Positions 7,382 through 14,968 of a DNA stretch of 16,496 nucleotides are shown here, piece by piece. The stretch spans positions 1 to 16,496 of the forward strand of contig CAYWFX010000058.1 in assembly GCA_964457945.1 (NCBI GenBank), given 5' to 3'. Positions within the stretch are counted from its first letter, which is position 1. Each line of letters starts with the position of its first letter. The notes below the pieces were generated by a model, which saw only the letters and a list, made by a program, of their open reading frames with translations, made no database searches and was not told where the DNA came from. This DNA is from PHAA01 sp964457945. Lineage in GTDB: Bacteria; Bacillota; Syntrophomonadia; Syntrophomonadales; Syntrophomonadaceae. The position numbers were made by a program, and so were the translations under genes.

Positions 7382-9292
7382 TTACTTGTAACCTTTATCC
7401 GTAGATTTCTCGAAGCTCAGGTTCATATCGGTGAAAGAATAAACCTTGATGGGGTTGGTAAAACCCTTGACCAGCTCTTCCCCTACATAACTGAGGGAGT
7501 CCTTGATCTCACCTTCCGGGAGCAGATTATAAGAACGTTCTGAAACCAGCAGCAAGGTTTCAAAGAGTTTGGTCAGGGCTTCTACCCGGGAAGCCAGGTT
7601 AGCATCTTCACCGATCAAGGTATAGTCCATACGTTCAGGGCTGCCTACGTTACCTACCACTACCGGACCGGTGTTAATACCTACTGCTATCAGCAGGGGG
7701 AGATCACCTGTTTCGGCCCATTTTTTATTCAGTTCTACTACTCTCTCCTGAATATCTCGAGCTACCCTAACTGCTCTTTCGACATGGTCTTCATAGTAGA
7801 CAGGAGCTCCAAAAAAAGCCATCACACCATCACCCATATACTTATCCAGGGTACCTCCGTGTTTTAGGATAGCATCGGTCTGCGCGGTGAGGTATTCATT
7901 TAAACGCGAAATAACATCAACCGGATCTTTATTCTCACTGAAGGCGGTGAAGCCTCGTATATCGGTAAACATTATCGTAACCACCTGTTTCTTGCCGCCC
8001 AGTGCCATCTGCTCGGGATTGGCCATAAGCTCGTCAACTACATCCGGTGAAACATAACGGGAGAACATGGCTTTGGTTTTGCGGCGCTGCATTTCGGCTG
8101 TGATAAAATCAGTAGCAGTTACTACCGCATAAGTCAGGAAGATAATAGCCAATGGAGCAGCCAGATTCAACCACATATGGTTGGCGTTCCATAAGTAGTA
8201 AACCGTACATAGTGTAACTGCTACAATTCCCAGCGTGCCCATCATTCCAACCCAGGGTCCTCGCCCGGAAACGGCCAGGCTGGTTAGGATAGCCATTAGG
8301 AACAGGAATATGAAATTATAGCCCCATCCTACTTGCCGGTACCAACTGGAGTTTAGGAAACTTTGTACTGTGTTGGCATGGATTTCTACTCCCGGTGCTG
8401 CTCGGGAGCCATTCTTAACCATGTTGCTAGTGGAATAGGGTGTTGCGTATACATCATGATCTTCGGCAGTAGCTGCCCCGATCAGTACGATCTTATCCTT
8501 AAAGTAATTTGGGCTTACGTTGCCTTTGATGATATCAGCATAGCTGATAGTCTTAAAGGTTTCAGTCGGTCCGTAGAAGGTAGGCATGGCTTGGTTGGAA
8601 TCATTAATCGGAATTTTTTGGCCTTTAACAATTAGGTATCCCGGCATCAACTTTATGTCATTGGGGTTTAATTCTTCGGCTACCAAGTATGTAGCTAGAG
8701 CGAAGGACGGGAAAGGCATATCGAAAAGGTTTACATCTACCATGGATAGCCTTCTTACCACCTGATCTGCCTCGACAGGAGTATTAACAAAGCCGATTCC
8801 TGCTGCCCCCATCATTAGATTTTCCAAGGGCGCTTCTAAGCCTTCCATGATCTCGCCCGTTTCATCTTTGCCAAAGGTCAGTTTACTCGCTAATACCACC
8901 CGACCGTGCTGGGCAATAGCTTTGGCGAAAGCCTCGTCTTCCTGGGCATCCTTTTCTGAATTGAAAGTCAGGTCGAAGCCCACTACTCTAGCCTGGCTTA
9001 GTTTTTCCAAGAGGTCAGCGTGAACCGTCCGGGGCCAGGCCAGGGGACCTATACGGCTTACGGATGCATCGTCAATAGCTACCACCACTACATTTTCGCC
9101 GGGATTCTGTACCCCCTTAAGGCGAAACCAGGAATCATAGAGGGTCATCTCCGGCCTGGCAAAAATGCCAATCATAACCAATAACTGAATGAGCGCCACC
9201 AAAAAGAGTGGCAGGAGCCACTTCTTGTAGTTGAAGCCCGTTTTAGCCTCCTGCTTCACAGTTTTGGACTCGGGTGCCAGGTTAGTATCCAT
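7382..9292 (-). CDS. Membrane class III adenylate cyclase with CHASE2 sensor domain
   Basis: The 636-residue protein is predicted to make cAMP from ATP at the membrane in response to an extracellular signal. A membrane helix (about 24-44) precedes a CHASE2 extracellular sensor domain (about 48-318; LYDSWFRLKG, VVVVAIDDASVSRIG, WPRTVHADLL). Three more helices follow (324-341, 346-366, 374-394), then the catalytic domain (430-620). Metal-binding aspartates are D444 (FTDIRGFT) and D488 (YMGDGVMAFFGAP). Purine-selecting residues are K484 and D556, the combination expected for ATP rather than GTP. The transition-state pair N564 and R569 lies in GEDANLASR. All key residues are present, so it should be active. 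The start ATG at 9292 has GGAAGGAGA upstream. The gene is the last of the minD-minE-minC-cyclase run, 49 bases after minC. The ligand of the sensor is unknown. Confidence 0.92.
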   Translation of the reverse strand: MDTNLAPESKTVKQEAKTGFNYKKWLLPLFLVALIQLLVMIGIFARPEMTLYDSWFRLKGVQNPGENVVVVAIDDASVSRIGPLAWPRTVHADLLEKLSQARVVGFDLTFNSEKDAQEDEAFAKAIAQHGRVVLASKLTFGKDETGEIMEGLEAPLENLMMGAAGIGFVNTPVEADQVVRRLSMVDVNLFDMPFPSFALATYLVAEELNPNDIKLMPGYLIVKGQKIPINDSNQAMPTFYGPTETFKTISYADIIKGNVSPNYFKDKIVLIGAATAEDHDVYATPYSTSNMVKNGSRAAPGVEIHANTVQSFLNSSWYRQVGWGYNFIFLFLMAILTSLAVSGRGPWVGMMGTLGIVAVTLCTVYYLWNANHMWLNLAAPLAIIFLTYAVVTATDFITAEMQRRKTKAMFSRYVSPDVVDELMANPEQMALGGKKQVVTIMFTDIRGFTAFSENKDPVDVISRLNEYLTAQTDAILKHGGTLDKYMGDGVMAFFGAPVYYEDHVERAVRVARDIQERVVELNKKWAETGDLPLLIAVGINTGPVVVGNVGSPERMDYTLIGEDANLASRVEALTKLFETLLLVSERSYNLLPEGEIKDSLSYVGEELVKGFTNPIKVYSFTDMNLSFEKSTDKGYK

Positions 9293-9310
9293 CTACTCAT
9301 TCTCCTTCCT

Positions 9311-9327
9311 TTGGTGCCAGGCACCAA
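9311..9327. repeat. 17 bp palindrome between minC and the cyclase gene
   Basis: TTGGTGCC and GGCACCAA flank a single central A. It sits immediately upstream of the cyclase Shine-Dalgarno. As RNA it could form a 6 bp stem with a 5-base loop. It could be an operator, an intra-operon hairpin, or a member of a dispersed short palindromic repeat family. Confidence 0.7.
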
Positions 9328-9341
9328 CTTATCCACTTATT

Positions 9342-9938
9342 TTATCGGGGTTTGTACTCTTTGATGCAGATATTATTGTCTTCGGTATAGGCAATCTGGG
9401 GAACGGGATTTTTCGCATAGTCGCCAGAAGCCCGCGATATTTTATCACCGATGCGTAATTGTTTTGGACACAGGTTGAGAGCAAAAATAGTACTGCTTAC
9501 ATCTCCGTAACAGCCGGAGTGAGCAATTCCTGCTAGCTTACCAAGGACGATCACATCCTTGGCTGCGGTAACCTCAGCGCTTTCATGAACGTCACCCCAG
9601 ATAATCATGGATCCTTCGCTGTGCAGATTTTGACCGCTGCGTAAGGTCCGGTAGACAAACATATCCTCACCGGCAGGCTTTTCCCCTAGACCGGGGACAT
9701 GGACATTATGTAAAATCATGCCATAATCCAAGCATAGTCGCTGTAGGGCGGCAACCTCATCCCTGGACAGCTGCTGCAGCCCTTCCCCCTGAAAAAGCAC
9801 TGGAGATCCCTCGAAAAGCTGCCGGTTACTTTCAAATCTATTCTTGAGGAGAGAAGCGTATTCCTCCCCGTTTCCGCTGGAGAAAACGAAAACTAAGCTT
9901 TTGTTTACACCCTTAATATCAATTTTAGCCAAACTCAT
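9342..9938 (-). CDS. minC: Septum-site determining protein MinC
   Basis: MinC inhibits FtsZ ring assembly away from midcell and acts with MinD at the membrane. The 198-residue product is slightly short for the family (usually about 210-230). The N-terminal part (about 1-95) matches the FtsZ-inhibiting domain only loosely. The C-terminal part (about 95-170) has the right-handed beta-helix signature: VYRTLRSGQ, then GDVHESAEVTAAKDVIVLG, KLAGIAHSG, SSTIFALNLCPKQLRIGDKI. The ATG at 9938 directly abuts the minE stop codon, and the Shine-Dalgarno-like AGGTAGG lies within the end of minE, so the two are probably translationally coupled. The order minD-minE-minC differs from the usual minC-minD-minE. 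Confidence 0.9.
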   Translation of the reverse strand: MSLAKIDIKGVNKSLVFVFSSGNGEEYASLLKNRFESNRQLFEGSPVLFQGEGLQQLSRDEVAALQRLCLDYGMILHNVHVPGLGEKPAGEDMFVYRTLRSGQNLHSEGSMIIWGDVHESAEVTAAKDVIVLGKLAGIAHSGCYGDVSSTIFALNLCPKQLRIGDKISRASGDYAKNPVPQIAYTEDNNICIKEYKPR

Positions 9939-10190
9939 CTACCTACCTTTTAATGGGATACTGATATCCAGCGCAGTACGTCTGCCTTCTGTGATAAAGT
10001 GCACCTCTGGAGTACCTTCAATTTCAACGTGGCTGGCAATAAGAGCGATTATTTCTTTTTGTAAAGTTTCCATTAACTGAGAAGAGGCACCGATGCGGTC
10101 ATGGGTTAGAACCAATCGCAACCGATCATTGGCCTTATTGCGGCTAGAATTTTCCTCGTGGGCAAATACTTTTTTTAGAAATTCAAACAC
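9939..10190 (-). CDS. minE: Cell division topological specificity factor MinE
   Basis: MinE displaces MinC from MinD, stimulates MinD ATPase and drives the oscillation that restricts septation to midcell. The 83-residue protein has the expected layout: an N-terminal membrane-targeting helix (MFEFLKKVF), the MinD-binding segment (ANDRLRLVLTHDRI, about 20-33), and a C-terminal topological domain (MDTLQ-like METLQKEIIALIASHVEI). It starts with GTG at 10190, preceded by GGAGAGGAAGG. It is 19 bases downstream of minD and abuts minC. Many Gram-positives use DivIVA/MinJ instead, so MinE suggests an oscillating Min system in this lineage. Confidence 0.93.
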   Translation of the reverse strand: MFEFLKKVFAHEENSSRNKANDRLRLVLTHDRIGASSQLMETLQKEIIALIASHVEIEGTPEVHFITEGRRTALDISIPLKGR

Positions 10191-10209
10191 GGTCTGCTAC
10201 CTTCCTCTC

Positions 10210-11022
10210 CTAGTTTTTAAAACCCAGGTTGCGTTTCAGTTTGCGCCAGAAAGAATCCTCTTCCAAGGTCATTAATTCCACATTATTGCCCAGCAAACGC
10301 TGTACAATGTTATTGAAGGCCTGAGCTGCCGTAGAATTATCGTTAAGAATAATAGGTTCCCCTCGGTTAGTAGAAATTACGACACTTCTATCTTCGGGCA
10401 CCACTCCCAGTAATTCTATACATAGATGTTCCATCAAATCTTCTATGCTCAGCATGTCACCGCTGCGTACCATTTCTGGTCGGAGGCGGTTTACCAGCAG
10501 TTTGATGTCTTTAAAATCGGCGGATTCCAGCATGCCGATAATGCGGTCAGCATCCCTTACCGCAGATACTTCTGGATTTGTCACGACAATGGCCTTGTTG
10601 GCGGCGGCGATGGAATTGCGGAAGCCTTGCTCGATTCCGGCTGGGCAGTCTATAAAAATGAAGTCGAAATCCGGCTTGAGTTCTTCGCATATTACTTCCA
10701 CTTGTGTGGTTGTAATATCATCCTTATTCCTGGTTTGAGCTGCCGGTAACATATAGAGGGCGGGGAAACGCTTGTCCTTAACCAGAGCCTGTTTCAGGGT
10801 ACATTCGCCCTCTACAACCTGAATAATATCGTATATGACGCGATTTTCCAGGCCCAGAATTAAGTCCAGTTTCTTTAGGCCAATATCCAGGTCCATTACC
10901 ACTACGCTATAGCCAAGTTTGGCTAAGCCGGTAGCTAAGTTGGCAACAGTGGTGGTTTTCCCAACCCCTCCTTTGCCGGAGGTAACAACGATTACTTGGC
11001 TATCCGGAGTCTTTTTTTCCAT
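10210..11022 (-). CDS. minD: Septum-site determining ATPase MinD
   Basis: MinD is a dimerising, membrane-binding ATPase that recruits MinC. The 270-residue protein carries the deviant Walker A motif SGKGGVGKTT (residues 15-24, with signature lysine K17 and K22), the switch/Walker B segment FIFIDCPAGIEQGF, and GEPIILND. The C-terminal 14 residues (SFWRKLKRNLGFKN) form the expected amphipathic membrane-targeting helix. The usual MinD signature D-A-D-I-G-L-R-N-L-D reads DLDIGLKKLD here, a modest change. The ATG at 11022 has AGGAGG eight bases upstream. It is the first gene of the minus-strand operon and diverges from the penicillin-binding protein gene. Confidence 0.95.
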   Translation of the reverse strand: MEKKTPDSQVIVVTSGKGGVGKTTTVANLATGLAKLGYSVVVMDLDIGLKKLDLILGLENRVIYDIIQVVEGECTLKQALVKDKRFPALYMLPAAQTRNKDDITTTQVEVICEELKPDFDFIFIDCPAGIEQGFRNSIAAANKAIVVTNPEVSAVRDADRIIGMLESADFKDIKLLVNRLRPEMVRSGDMLSIEDLMEHLCIELLGVVPEDRSVVISTNRGEPIILNDNSTAAQAFNNIVQRLLGNNVELMTLEEDSFWRKLKRNLGFKN

Positions 11023-11322
11023 TAGATGGTCCTCCTCGTATATTGATTAGTTGTAAAATGTAGATATCCATACCAGTTTGGGAAAATCTTTATTTGCATA
11101 TTAGACAAAAGCAGACACCCTTTTTATTGTAAAGCATATTGAGGTCGGAATAAACTTCTATTTATGTTAATAGAAAGAATTATCGAATATTTTGCGTAGA
11201 ATACTCGTTAAGTGCTTATTTCCTCTGGGTAAGGAATATAATAATATTGAGTTAATGCTATATATCCATTATATAATAGGGAAGAAAAGTGAATCTCGAT
11301 TAAAATGAGGAGTATTGATAAA
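11023..11322. other. Divergent intergenic region between minD and the penicillin-binding protein gene
   Basis: This 300-base AT-rich gap must contain promoters for both directions. A good + strand promoter is visible at 11247-11277. For minD I see only the Shine-Dalgarno, with no convincing -35/-10 pair. A 7 bp inverted repeat, TTCTATT/AATAGAA with a 6-base spacer (11156-11175), could be an operator. Confidence 0.5.
11247..11277 (+). promoter_or_regulatory. Probable sigma-A promoter of the penicillin-binding protein gene
   Basis: TTGAGT (11247-11252) is followed 17 bases later by TATATA (11270-11275), overlapping a perfect TATAAT at 11272-11277 (19-base spacing). This places transcription start about 35-40 bases before the preferred start codon. 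Confidence 0.6.
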
Positions 11323-13389
11323 ATGAAATTATCTTTAAAATTGCTTATGACTCTAGCTGGCCTAATCATATTTGCCACTTTCTTCTATGTGGGGGTTTCC
11401 CTGACTCAGACCACCCCTAAAATTGCTCAATTCTTCACTGGCATAAATAGTTGGGAATATCGAATCCAGGAGCAAACCGTAGTCTACTATAGCGATCAGA
11501 AGGTAATGGGCAAACTGGGTTACCAACGCCAATATAGCGAGGATTTCCCTGAGTTTCTTAAGGAGGCTGTGGTAGCGGTGGAGGATCGCCGTTTCTACCA
11601 GCACTCCGGGTTCGACGCCAAAAGTATAGGTCGGGCTATATATAACGACTTGAAAGAAGGCTCCAAAGCTCAGGGGGCAAGCACCATTACTCAGCAATTA
11701 GCACGTACCGTGTTTCTGAGCACAGAAAAGAGCTATAGCCGTAAAATTAAAGAAATATTTATAGCTACCGCTATCGAAGGGAAGTACACCAAAGATGCCA
11801 TCCTCAATATGTACCTTAACGAGATCTATGTGGGACGGGGTTGCTCGGGCATGGCCTGCGCCGCCAATTCATACTTCGGCAAAGACCTATCAGCACTGAA
11901 CAAAGCCGAGATGACTATGCTGGCAGGTATTATTCAGTCCCCTGAATTCTATTCGCCTGAGCGTAACATGGAAGGATTAAAGCAACGTCAGCAAACGGTG
12001 GTGGATCTATTAGTTGAGCAAGGCATTATATCGGCCTCTGAAGGGCAGAACATAATGAAACAAAAACTGAATATTAAGAAGTTTAGTCAGAACCCCAACA
12101 ACCATCCCTACTATATGGCTTACCTCAGTGCATTGCTGGAAGATATGGTCGGGGCGCAGAAGTTATACGGGGGTGGTTTGAAGATATATACCACTATAGA
12201 CAGTCGAATGCAGAATGCGGCGGAGGCATCAGTGGTTAACAATGCTAATTCTTTCAAGAACCGAGGGATTACCGCCAAGGATATAGCTTTGGTATCAGTA
12301 GATCCCGTCACCGGAGGAATTATGGCCATGGTCGGTGGGGTTAGCTGGGATAAAAACCAGATAAATATGGCGATAAGTCCCCGACAACCCGGTTCCGCAA
12401 TTAAACCCCTATATTACGCGGCAGCCCTAAACGAGGGGATTATTAAACCAGATACGATTCTGAACAACAGTAAACGTGATTTTAACGGATATAGTCCGGA
12501 CAACTATGCGGCCAGCCCTGACAAGGTCACGGTAAGGGATGCCCTGGTTCATTCTTATAATGTTGCCTCTGTCGAGGTATTGAACAAGCTGGGGGTCGAA
12601 AAGGCCGCCAAGTACCTGGTTGATTATGGTATTAGCACGGTGGATAAACAGGATCAAAACCTGGCTTTGGCTCTGGGGGGGATGAGCAGGGGAATATCTC
12701 CTCTGCAGTTGGCTTCCGCTTACTCAATATTTCCAGCCGAAGGCAGGCACGAGGAACCTTTTACCGTGATTAAAATAGTGGATGCCGGTAAAAAGGTTAT
12801 CTATGACGACCGATCCGGTTCCAAACAGGTTATAAAAAGCAGCAGCGCCATAAGCATGGACAAAATACTAAAGGCGGTGGTGAGCGAAGGGACAGGTTCT
12901 AATGCCTGGATCGCACTCAATAGCGGAGGCAAGACCGGAACCACGGAAGGGCGGAGCAGCAAAAATACCAGTCAGGATTTATGGTATGTGGGCTATACTT
13001 CCGAACTAGTAACCGCAGTATGGGTAGGTAACAGCGATAATTCGGAAATAAAAGGTTTTGGGACCTATGGTGGAACTGTAGCCGGTCCGGTATGGAGAGA
13101 TTATATGAACAACCTCATTAATAAGTCGGTTTTTAGGGAGAAGCCATCCAGCCCGGTGGTTGAAGAAGTACCGGCAGAAGTACCTGCTGCGCCGATAACA
13201 CCTGCTCCCTCGGAGCCAGGTGTGGTGCCCGGACCTCTGCCTCAGCCGACTCCAACTCCTGCCCCCGGCCCTAATGCGGTTCCGACGCCCGCTCCGGCTC
13301 CCAATAATAGCGATGGGAAAACCCAGTCGCCCCAGAATAAAATTCCGCCTCCAGCTACGAATACATCACAGCCGATATTGAACCAGTAA
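11323..13389 (+). CDS. Class A penicillin-binding protein (PBP1A-type peptidoglycan synthase)
   Basis: Bifunctional glycosyltransferase/transpeptidase that polymerises and cross-links peptidoglycan outside the membrane. I prefer the ATG at 11323 (688 residues) because GAGGAG lies ten bases upstream; an in-frame ATG at 11305 has no Shine-Dalgarno. One N-terminal membrane helix spans about residues 5-27. The GT51 domain (about 60-235) has the catalytic glutamate in VEDRRFYQH (E87), GASTITQQLAR, and RKIKEIFIA. The transpeptidase domain has the SxxK serine in GSAIKP (S358), SYN at 411-413, and KTGT at 537-540, so both activities look intact. The last 75 residues are a Pro/Ala/Thr-rich tail, probably disordered and wall-spanning. 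It is divergent from minD. No clear terminator follows. Confidence 0.93.
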   Translation: MKLSLKLLMTLAGLIIFATFFYVGVSLTQTTPKIAQFFTGINSWEYRIQEQTVVYYSDQKVMGKLGYQRQYSEDFPEFLKEAVVAVEDRRFYQHSGFDAKSIGRAIYNDLKEGSKAQGASTITQQLARTVFLSTEKSYSRKIKEIFIATAIEGKYTKDAILNMYLNEIYVGRGCSGMACAANSYFGKDLSALNKAEMTMLAGIIQSPEFYSPERNMEGLKQRQQTVVDLLVEQGIISASEGQNIMKQKLNIKKFSQNPNNHPYYMAYLSALLEDMVGAQKLYGGGLKIYTTIDSRMQNAAEASVVNNANSFKNRGITAKDIALVSVDPVTGGIMAMVGGVSWDKNQINMAISPRQPGSAIKPLYYAAALNEGIIKPDTILNNSKRDFNGYSPDNYAASPDKVTVRDALVHSYNVASVEVLNKLGVEKAAKYLVDYGISTVDKQDQNLALALGGMSRGISPLQLASAYSIFPAEGRHEEPFTVIKIVDAGKKVIYDDRSGSKQVIKSSSAISMDKILKAVVSEGTGSNAWIALNSGGKTGTTEGRSSKNTSQDLWYVGYTSELVTAVWVGNSDNSEIKGFGTYGGTVAGPVWRDYMNNLINKSVFREKPSSPVVEEVPAEVPAAPITPAPSEPGVVPGPLPQPTPTPAPGPNAVPTPAPAPNNSDGKTQSPQNKIPPPATNTSQPILNQ

Positions 13390-13412
13390 GAAGCAAGAGG
13401 AGGGTCTTTTGA

Positions 13413-13442
13413 ATGCTGCTGGCATTTCTTGAGGGCATGTAA
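13413..13442 (+). other. Nine-codon mini-ORF with strong ribosome binding site
   Basis: AGAGGAGGG (13397-13405) lies eight bases before an ATG that reads MLLAFLEGM and then TAA. It may be a leader peptide, the remnant of a removed gene, or chance. No attenuator structure is evident next to it. Confidence 0.25.
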
Positions 13443-13619
13443 AAGAAGCGTACCTTTGCCATACTGCTTGTTGTATAATAAGGTAGGGTTCGATATTAGC
13501 ATTACTTTTATCTCTCTAAAAAGAGGATAAATGTTCCTAATGGTCGAATAAAATATAGAGTAGAGTTAAATCGTAGCACGAGTGAAACGGCAGGATAATT
13601 AATAAAGGGGGAGTATAAG

Positions 13620-14447
13620 ATGTCCGAAAAGCTGCATATTTTTGCTGTATCCGACTCGGTAGGCGAGACTGCTGAGAAGATTGCGGTCGCCTCGGTATTA
13701 CAGTTCGATATTGAGAGAAGTATCACCCGTTTTTCCCGCGTAACCAAAGAAGATCAGGTAATGCAAATTATTAACCGGGCGATGGATGAAGATGCCATTA
13801 TTATATATACCATGGTAAAGCCTCAACTCGCCGAATTTCTGGAAGATAAAGCCCATGAAAATGGGGTTACGGCAGTCAACGTCATGCAGCCTCTTTTCAA
13901 TGCGATTCAGATGAAGACCGGTTTGAAACCCACCAATATTATTGGCTTGACTCATCAAAAAGATGATGATTATTTCAACCGGGTAAAGGCCATTGAGTAT
14001 ACCATTGATCACGATAATGGTATAAATATGGATACCATTCATGAGGCAAATCTTATTATTTTGGGATTACCGCGGACATCTAAAAGCCCCTTGTCCATGC
14101 ACCTGGCCAATCTGGGGATGAAGGTTGCGAATTTTCCTATTGTCCTAGATACTGAGATTCCCAAGGAGATTATGGATTTAAAAGGTAAAGTGCCGATGGT
14201 AGGCTTAACCATCGACATAGATACTCTGTTAGAGTTAAGGAAAGAGAGAGCCCGTAGTTTTGACCTGCCCCAGGATATTGACAGTTTGGATGACCTAGTG
14301 GCAGAAGAACTGGACAATGCATACCGGATTTATGCCAAGCTAAAATGTCTGGTAATCGATGTCACTCTGGTTGACATAGAAGAAATAGCCAGTACTATCA
14401 CTCATAAATTTAGCTTGCCATTGAAAGTGAGCCACCATCGCTTTTAA
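13620..14447 (+). CDS. ppsR: Putative pyruvate, phosphate dikinase regulatory protein (PpsR/DUF299 family)
   Basis: Members of this family are bifunctional ADP-dependent kinase / phosphate-dependent pyrophosphorylases that inactivate and reactivate pyruvate phosphate dikinase (or PEP synthase), setting the pyruvate-PEP balance. The 275-residue length is typical. Family marks are the N-terminal IFAVSDSVGETAEKIA, the central TNIIGLTHQ and VKAIEYTIDHDNG, the P-loop-like GLPRTSKSP (149-157), and the C-terminal YAKLKCLVIDVT region. The P-loop usually reads G-V-S-R-T-S-K-T-P, so S151 to P and T156 to S are changes at a catalytic site. The ATG at 13620 follows GGGGGAG. The dikinase gene itself is not in the window. 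Confidence 0.92.
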   Translation: MSEKLHIFAVSDSVGETAEKIAVASVLQFDIERSITRFSRVTKEDQVMQIINRAMDEDAIIIYTMVKPQLAEFLEDKAHENGVTAVNVMQPLFNAIQMKTGLKPTNIIGLTHQKDDDYFNRVKAIEYTIDHDNGINMDTIHEANLIILGLPRTSKSPLSMHLANLGMKVANFPIVLDTEIPKEIMDLKGKVPMVGLTIDIDTLLELRKERARSFDLPQDIDSLDDLVAEELDNAYRIYAKLKCLVIDVTLVDIEEIASTITHKFSLPLKVSHHRF

Positions 14448-14466
14448 TAAAAGGCATAACAGTGCA

Positions 14467-14494
14467 AGAGCGGGGGAAATTACTTTCCCGCTCT
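14467..14494 (+). terminator. GC-rich hairpin after ppsR, no T-tract
   Basis: AGAGCGGG (14467-14474) pairs with CCCGCTCT (14487-14494), with AAA/TTT continuing inside across a two-base bulge. It sits 19 bases after the ppsR stop but is followed directly by the inverted-repeat element and not by a T-run, so its termination strength is uncertain. Confidence 0.55.
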
Positions 14495-14667
14495 AGGCTG
14501 ATGACAAAAGCGAATCGCAGCTCTTTGCCATCCGTGGCATCGCTGCACTGGCCCATCCTTGGACGTCGCTCAGCGTTATTTCAAAAAGCCCGTTCAATCA
14601 ACGTACCTATGTACGCCTCAATCACGGGCTTTTCTCATGCCTTGATCTTCACTTCTGTCATCAGCCT
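14495..14667. repeat. 173 bp element with 20 bp inverted ends and internal hairpins (MITE-like or structured RNA)
   Basis: The ends AGGCTGATGACA (14495-14506) and TGTCATCAGCCT (14656-14667) are perfect inverted repeats. They extend to 18 of 20 matches (14495-14514 with 14648-14667). Inside are two further hairpins: GCAGC/GCTGC enclosing TGCCA-tccg-TGGCA (14517-14546), and AAAAGCCCGT/ACGGGCTTTT enclosing CGTAC-ctat-GTACG (14584-14633). No convincing protein is encoded. It begins at the base after the ppsR hairpin. It could be a miniature inverted-repeat element, a dispersed repeat, or a folded 3' UTR RNA. Confidence 0.65.
14584..14636 (+). terminator. Strong hairpin inside the inverted-repeat element, possible terminator
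   Basis: AAAAGCCCGT (14584-14593) and ACGGGCTTTT (14624-14633) form a 10 bp stem with an inner CGTAC/GTACG helix, and the 3' arm ends in TTTTCTC. The A-rich 5' arm and T-rich 3' arm make it usable in both directions. It may be the effective terminator for ppsR. Confidence 0.5.
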
Positions 14668-14719
14668 GTTAGCTTGCCGCCTTTAGTCCCTGTCCACTAA
14701 ATATAAGGAGATGCAGCTG

Positions 14720-14968
14720 GTGCCTTACGTATACATATTAAAATGTCGGGATAACACCTATTATACCGGCTATACTGTAGACATTGACCGACGCCTGCAA
14801 GAACACCAGGAGGGCTTGGCCAGCAAATATACCCGCGGGCGAACTCCCGTAGAGCTTGTATACCTGGAAAATCAGACCAGCAAGAGCGAAGCCATGCAAA
14901 GGGAGTGCCAGATCAAAAAACTAAACAAATTTCAAAAACAACAGCTAATCGATCTTTACCTCCGCTGA
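14720..14968 (+). CDS. Small GIY-YIG domain protein (UPF0213/YhbQ-like)
   Basis: A minimal single-domain GIY-YIG nuclease-fold protein of 82 residues from the GTG at 14720. That start is nine bases after AAGGAG; the in-frame ATG at 14711 directly touches the Shine-Dalgarno and is a poorer choice. The fold's motifs are visible: YVYIL (first tyrosine strand), YTGYT in place of YIG, the arginine helix DIDRRLQEH, and the metal-binding glutamate in MQRECQIKKL. Length and order match the UPF0213 group, whose in vivo role is unsettled (possible DNA repair or processing). No partner gene is evident. Confidence 0.88.
   Translation: MPYVYILKCRDNTYYTGYTVDIDRRLQEHQEGLASKYTRGRTPVELVYLENQTSKSEAMQRECQIKKLNKFQKQQLIDLYLR

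Noticed and set aside
13474..13479. TATAAT hexamer upstream of ppsR
   Set aside because: No acceptable -35 at 16-18 bases (TTGCCA is only 12 away) and no extended -10 TGn, so I do not annotate a promoter.
13698..14042. 114-codon minus-strand frame opposite ppsR
   Set aside because: Fully inside a confident gene, no ribosome binding site, no domain.
14462..14686. 74-codon + strand frame across the inverted-repeat element
   Set aside because: Its sequence is dictated by the hairpins and inverted ends, and it lacks a Shine-Dalgarno.
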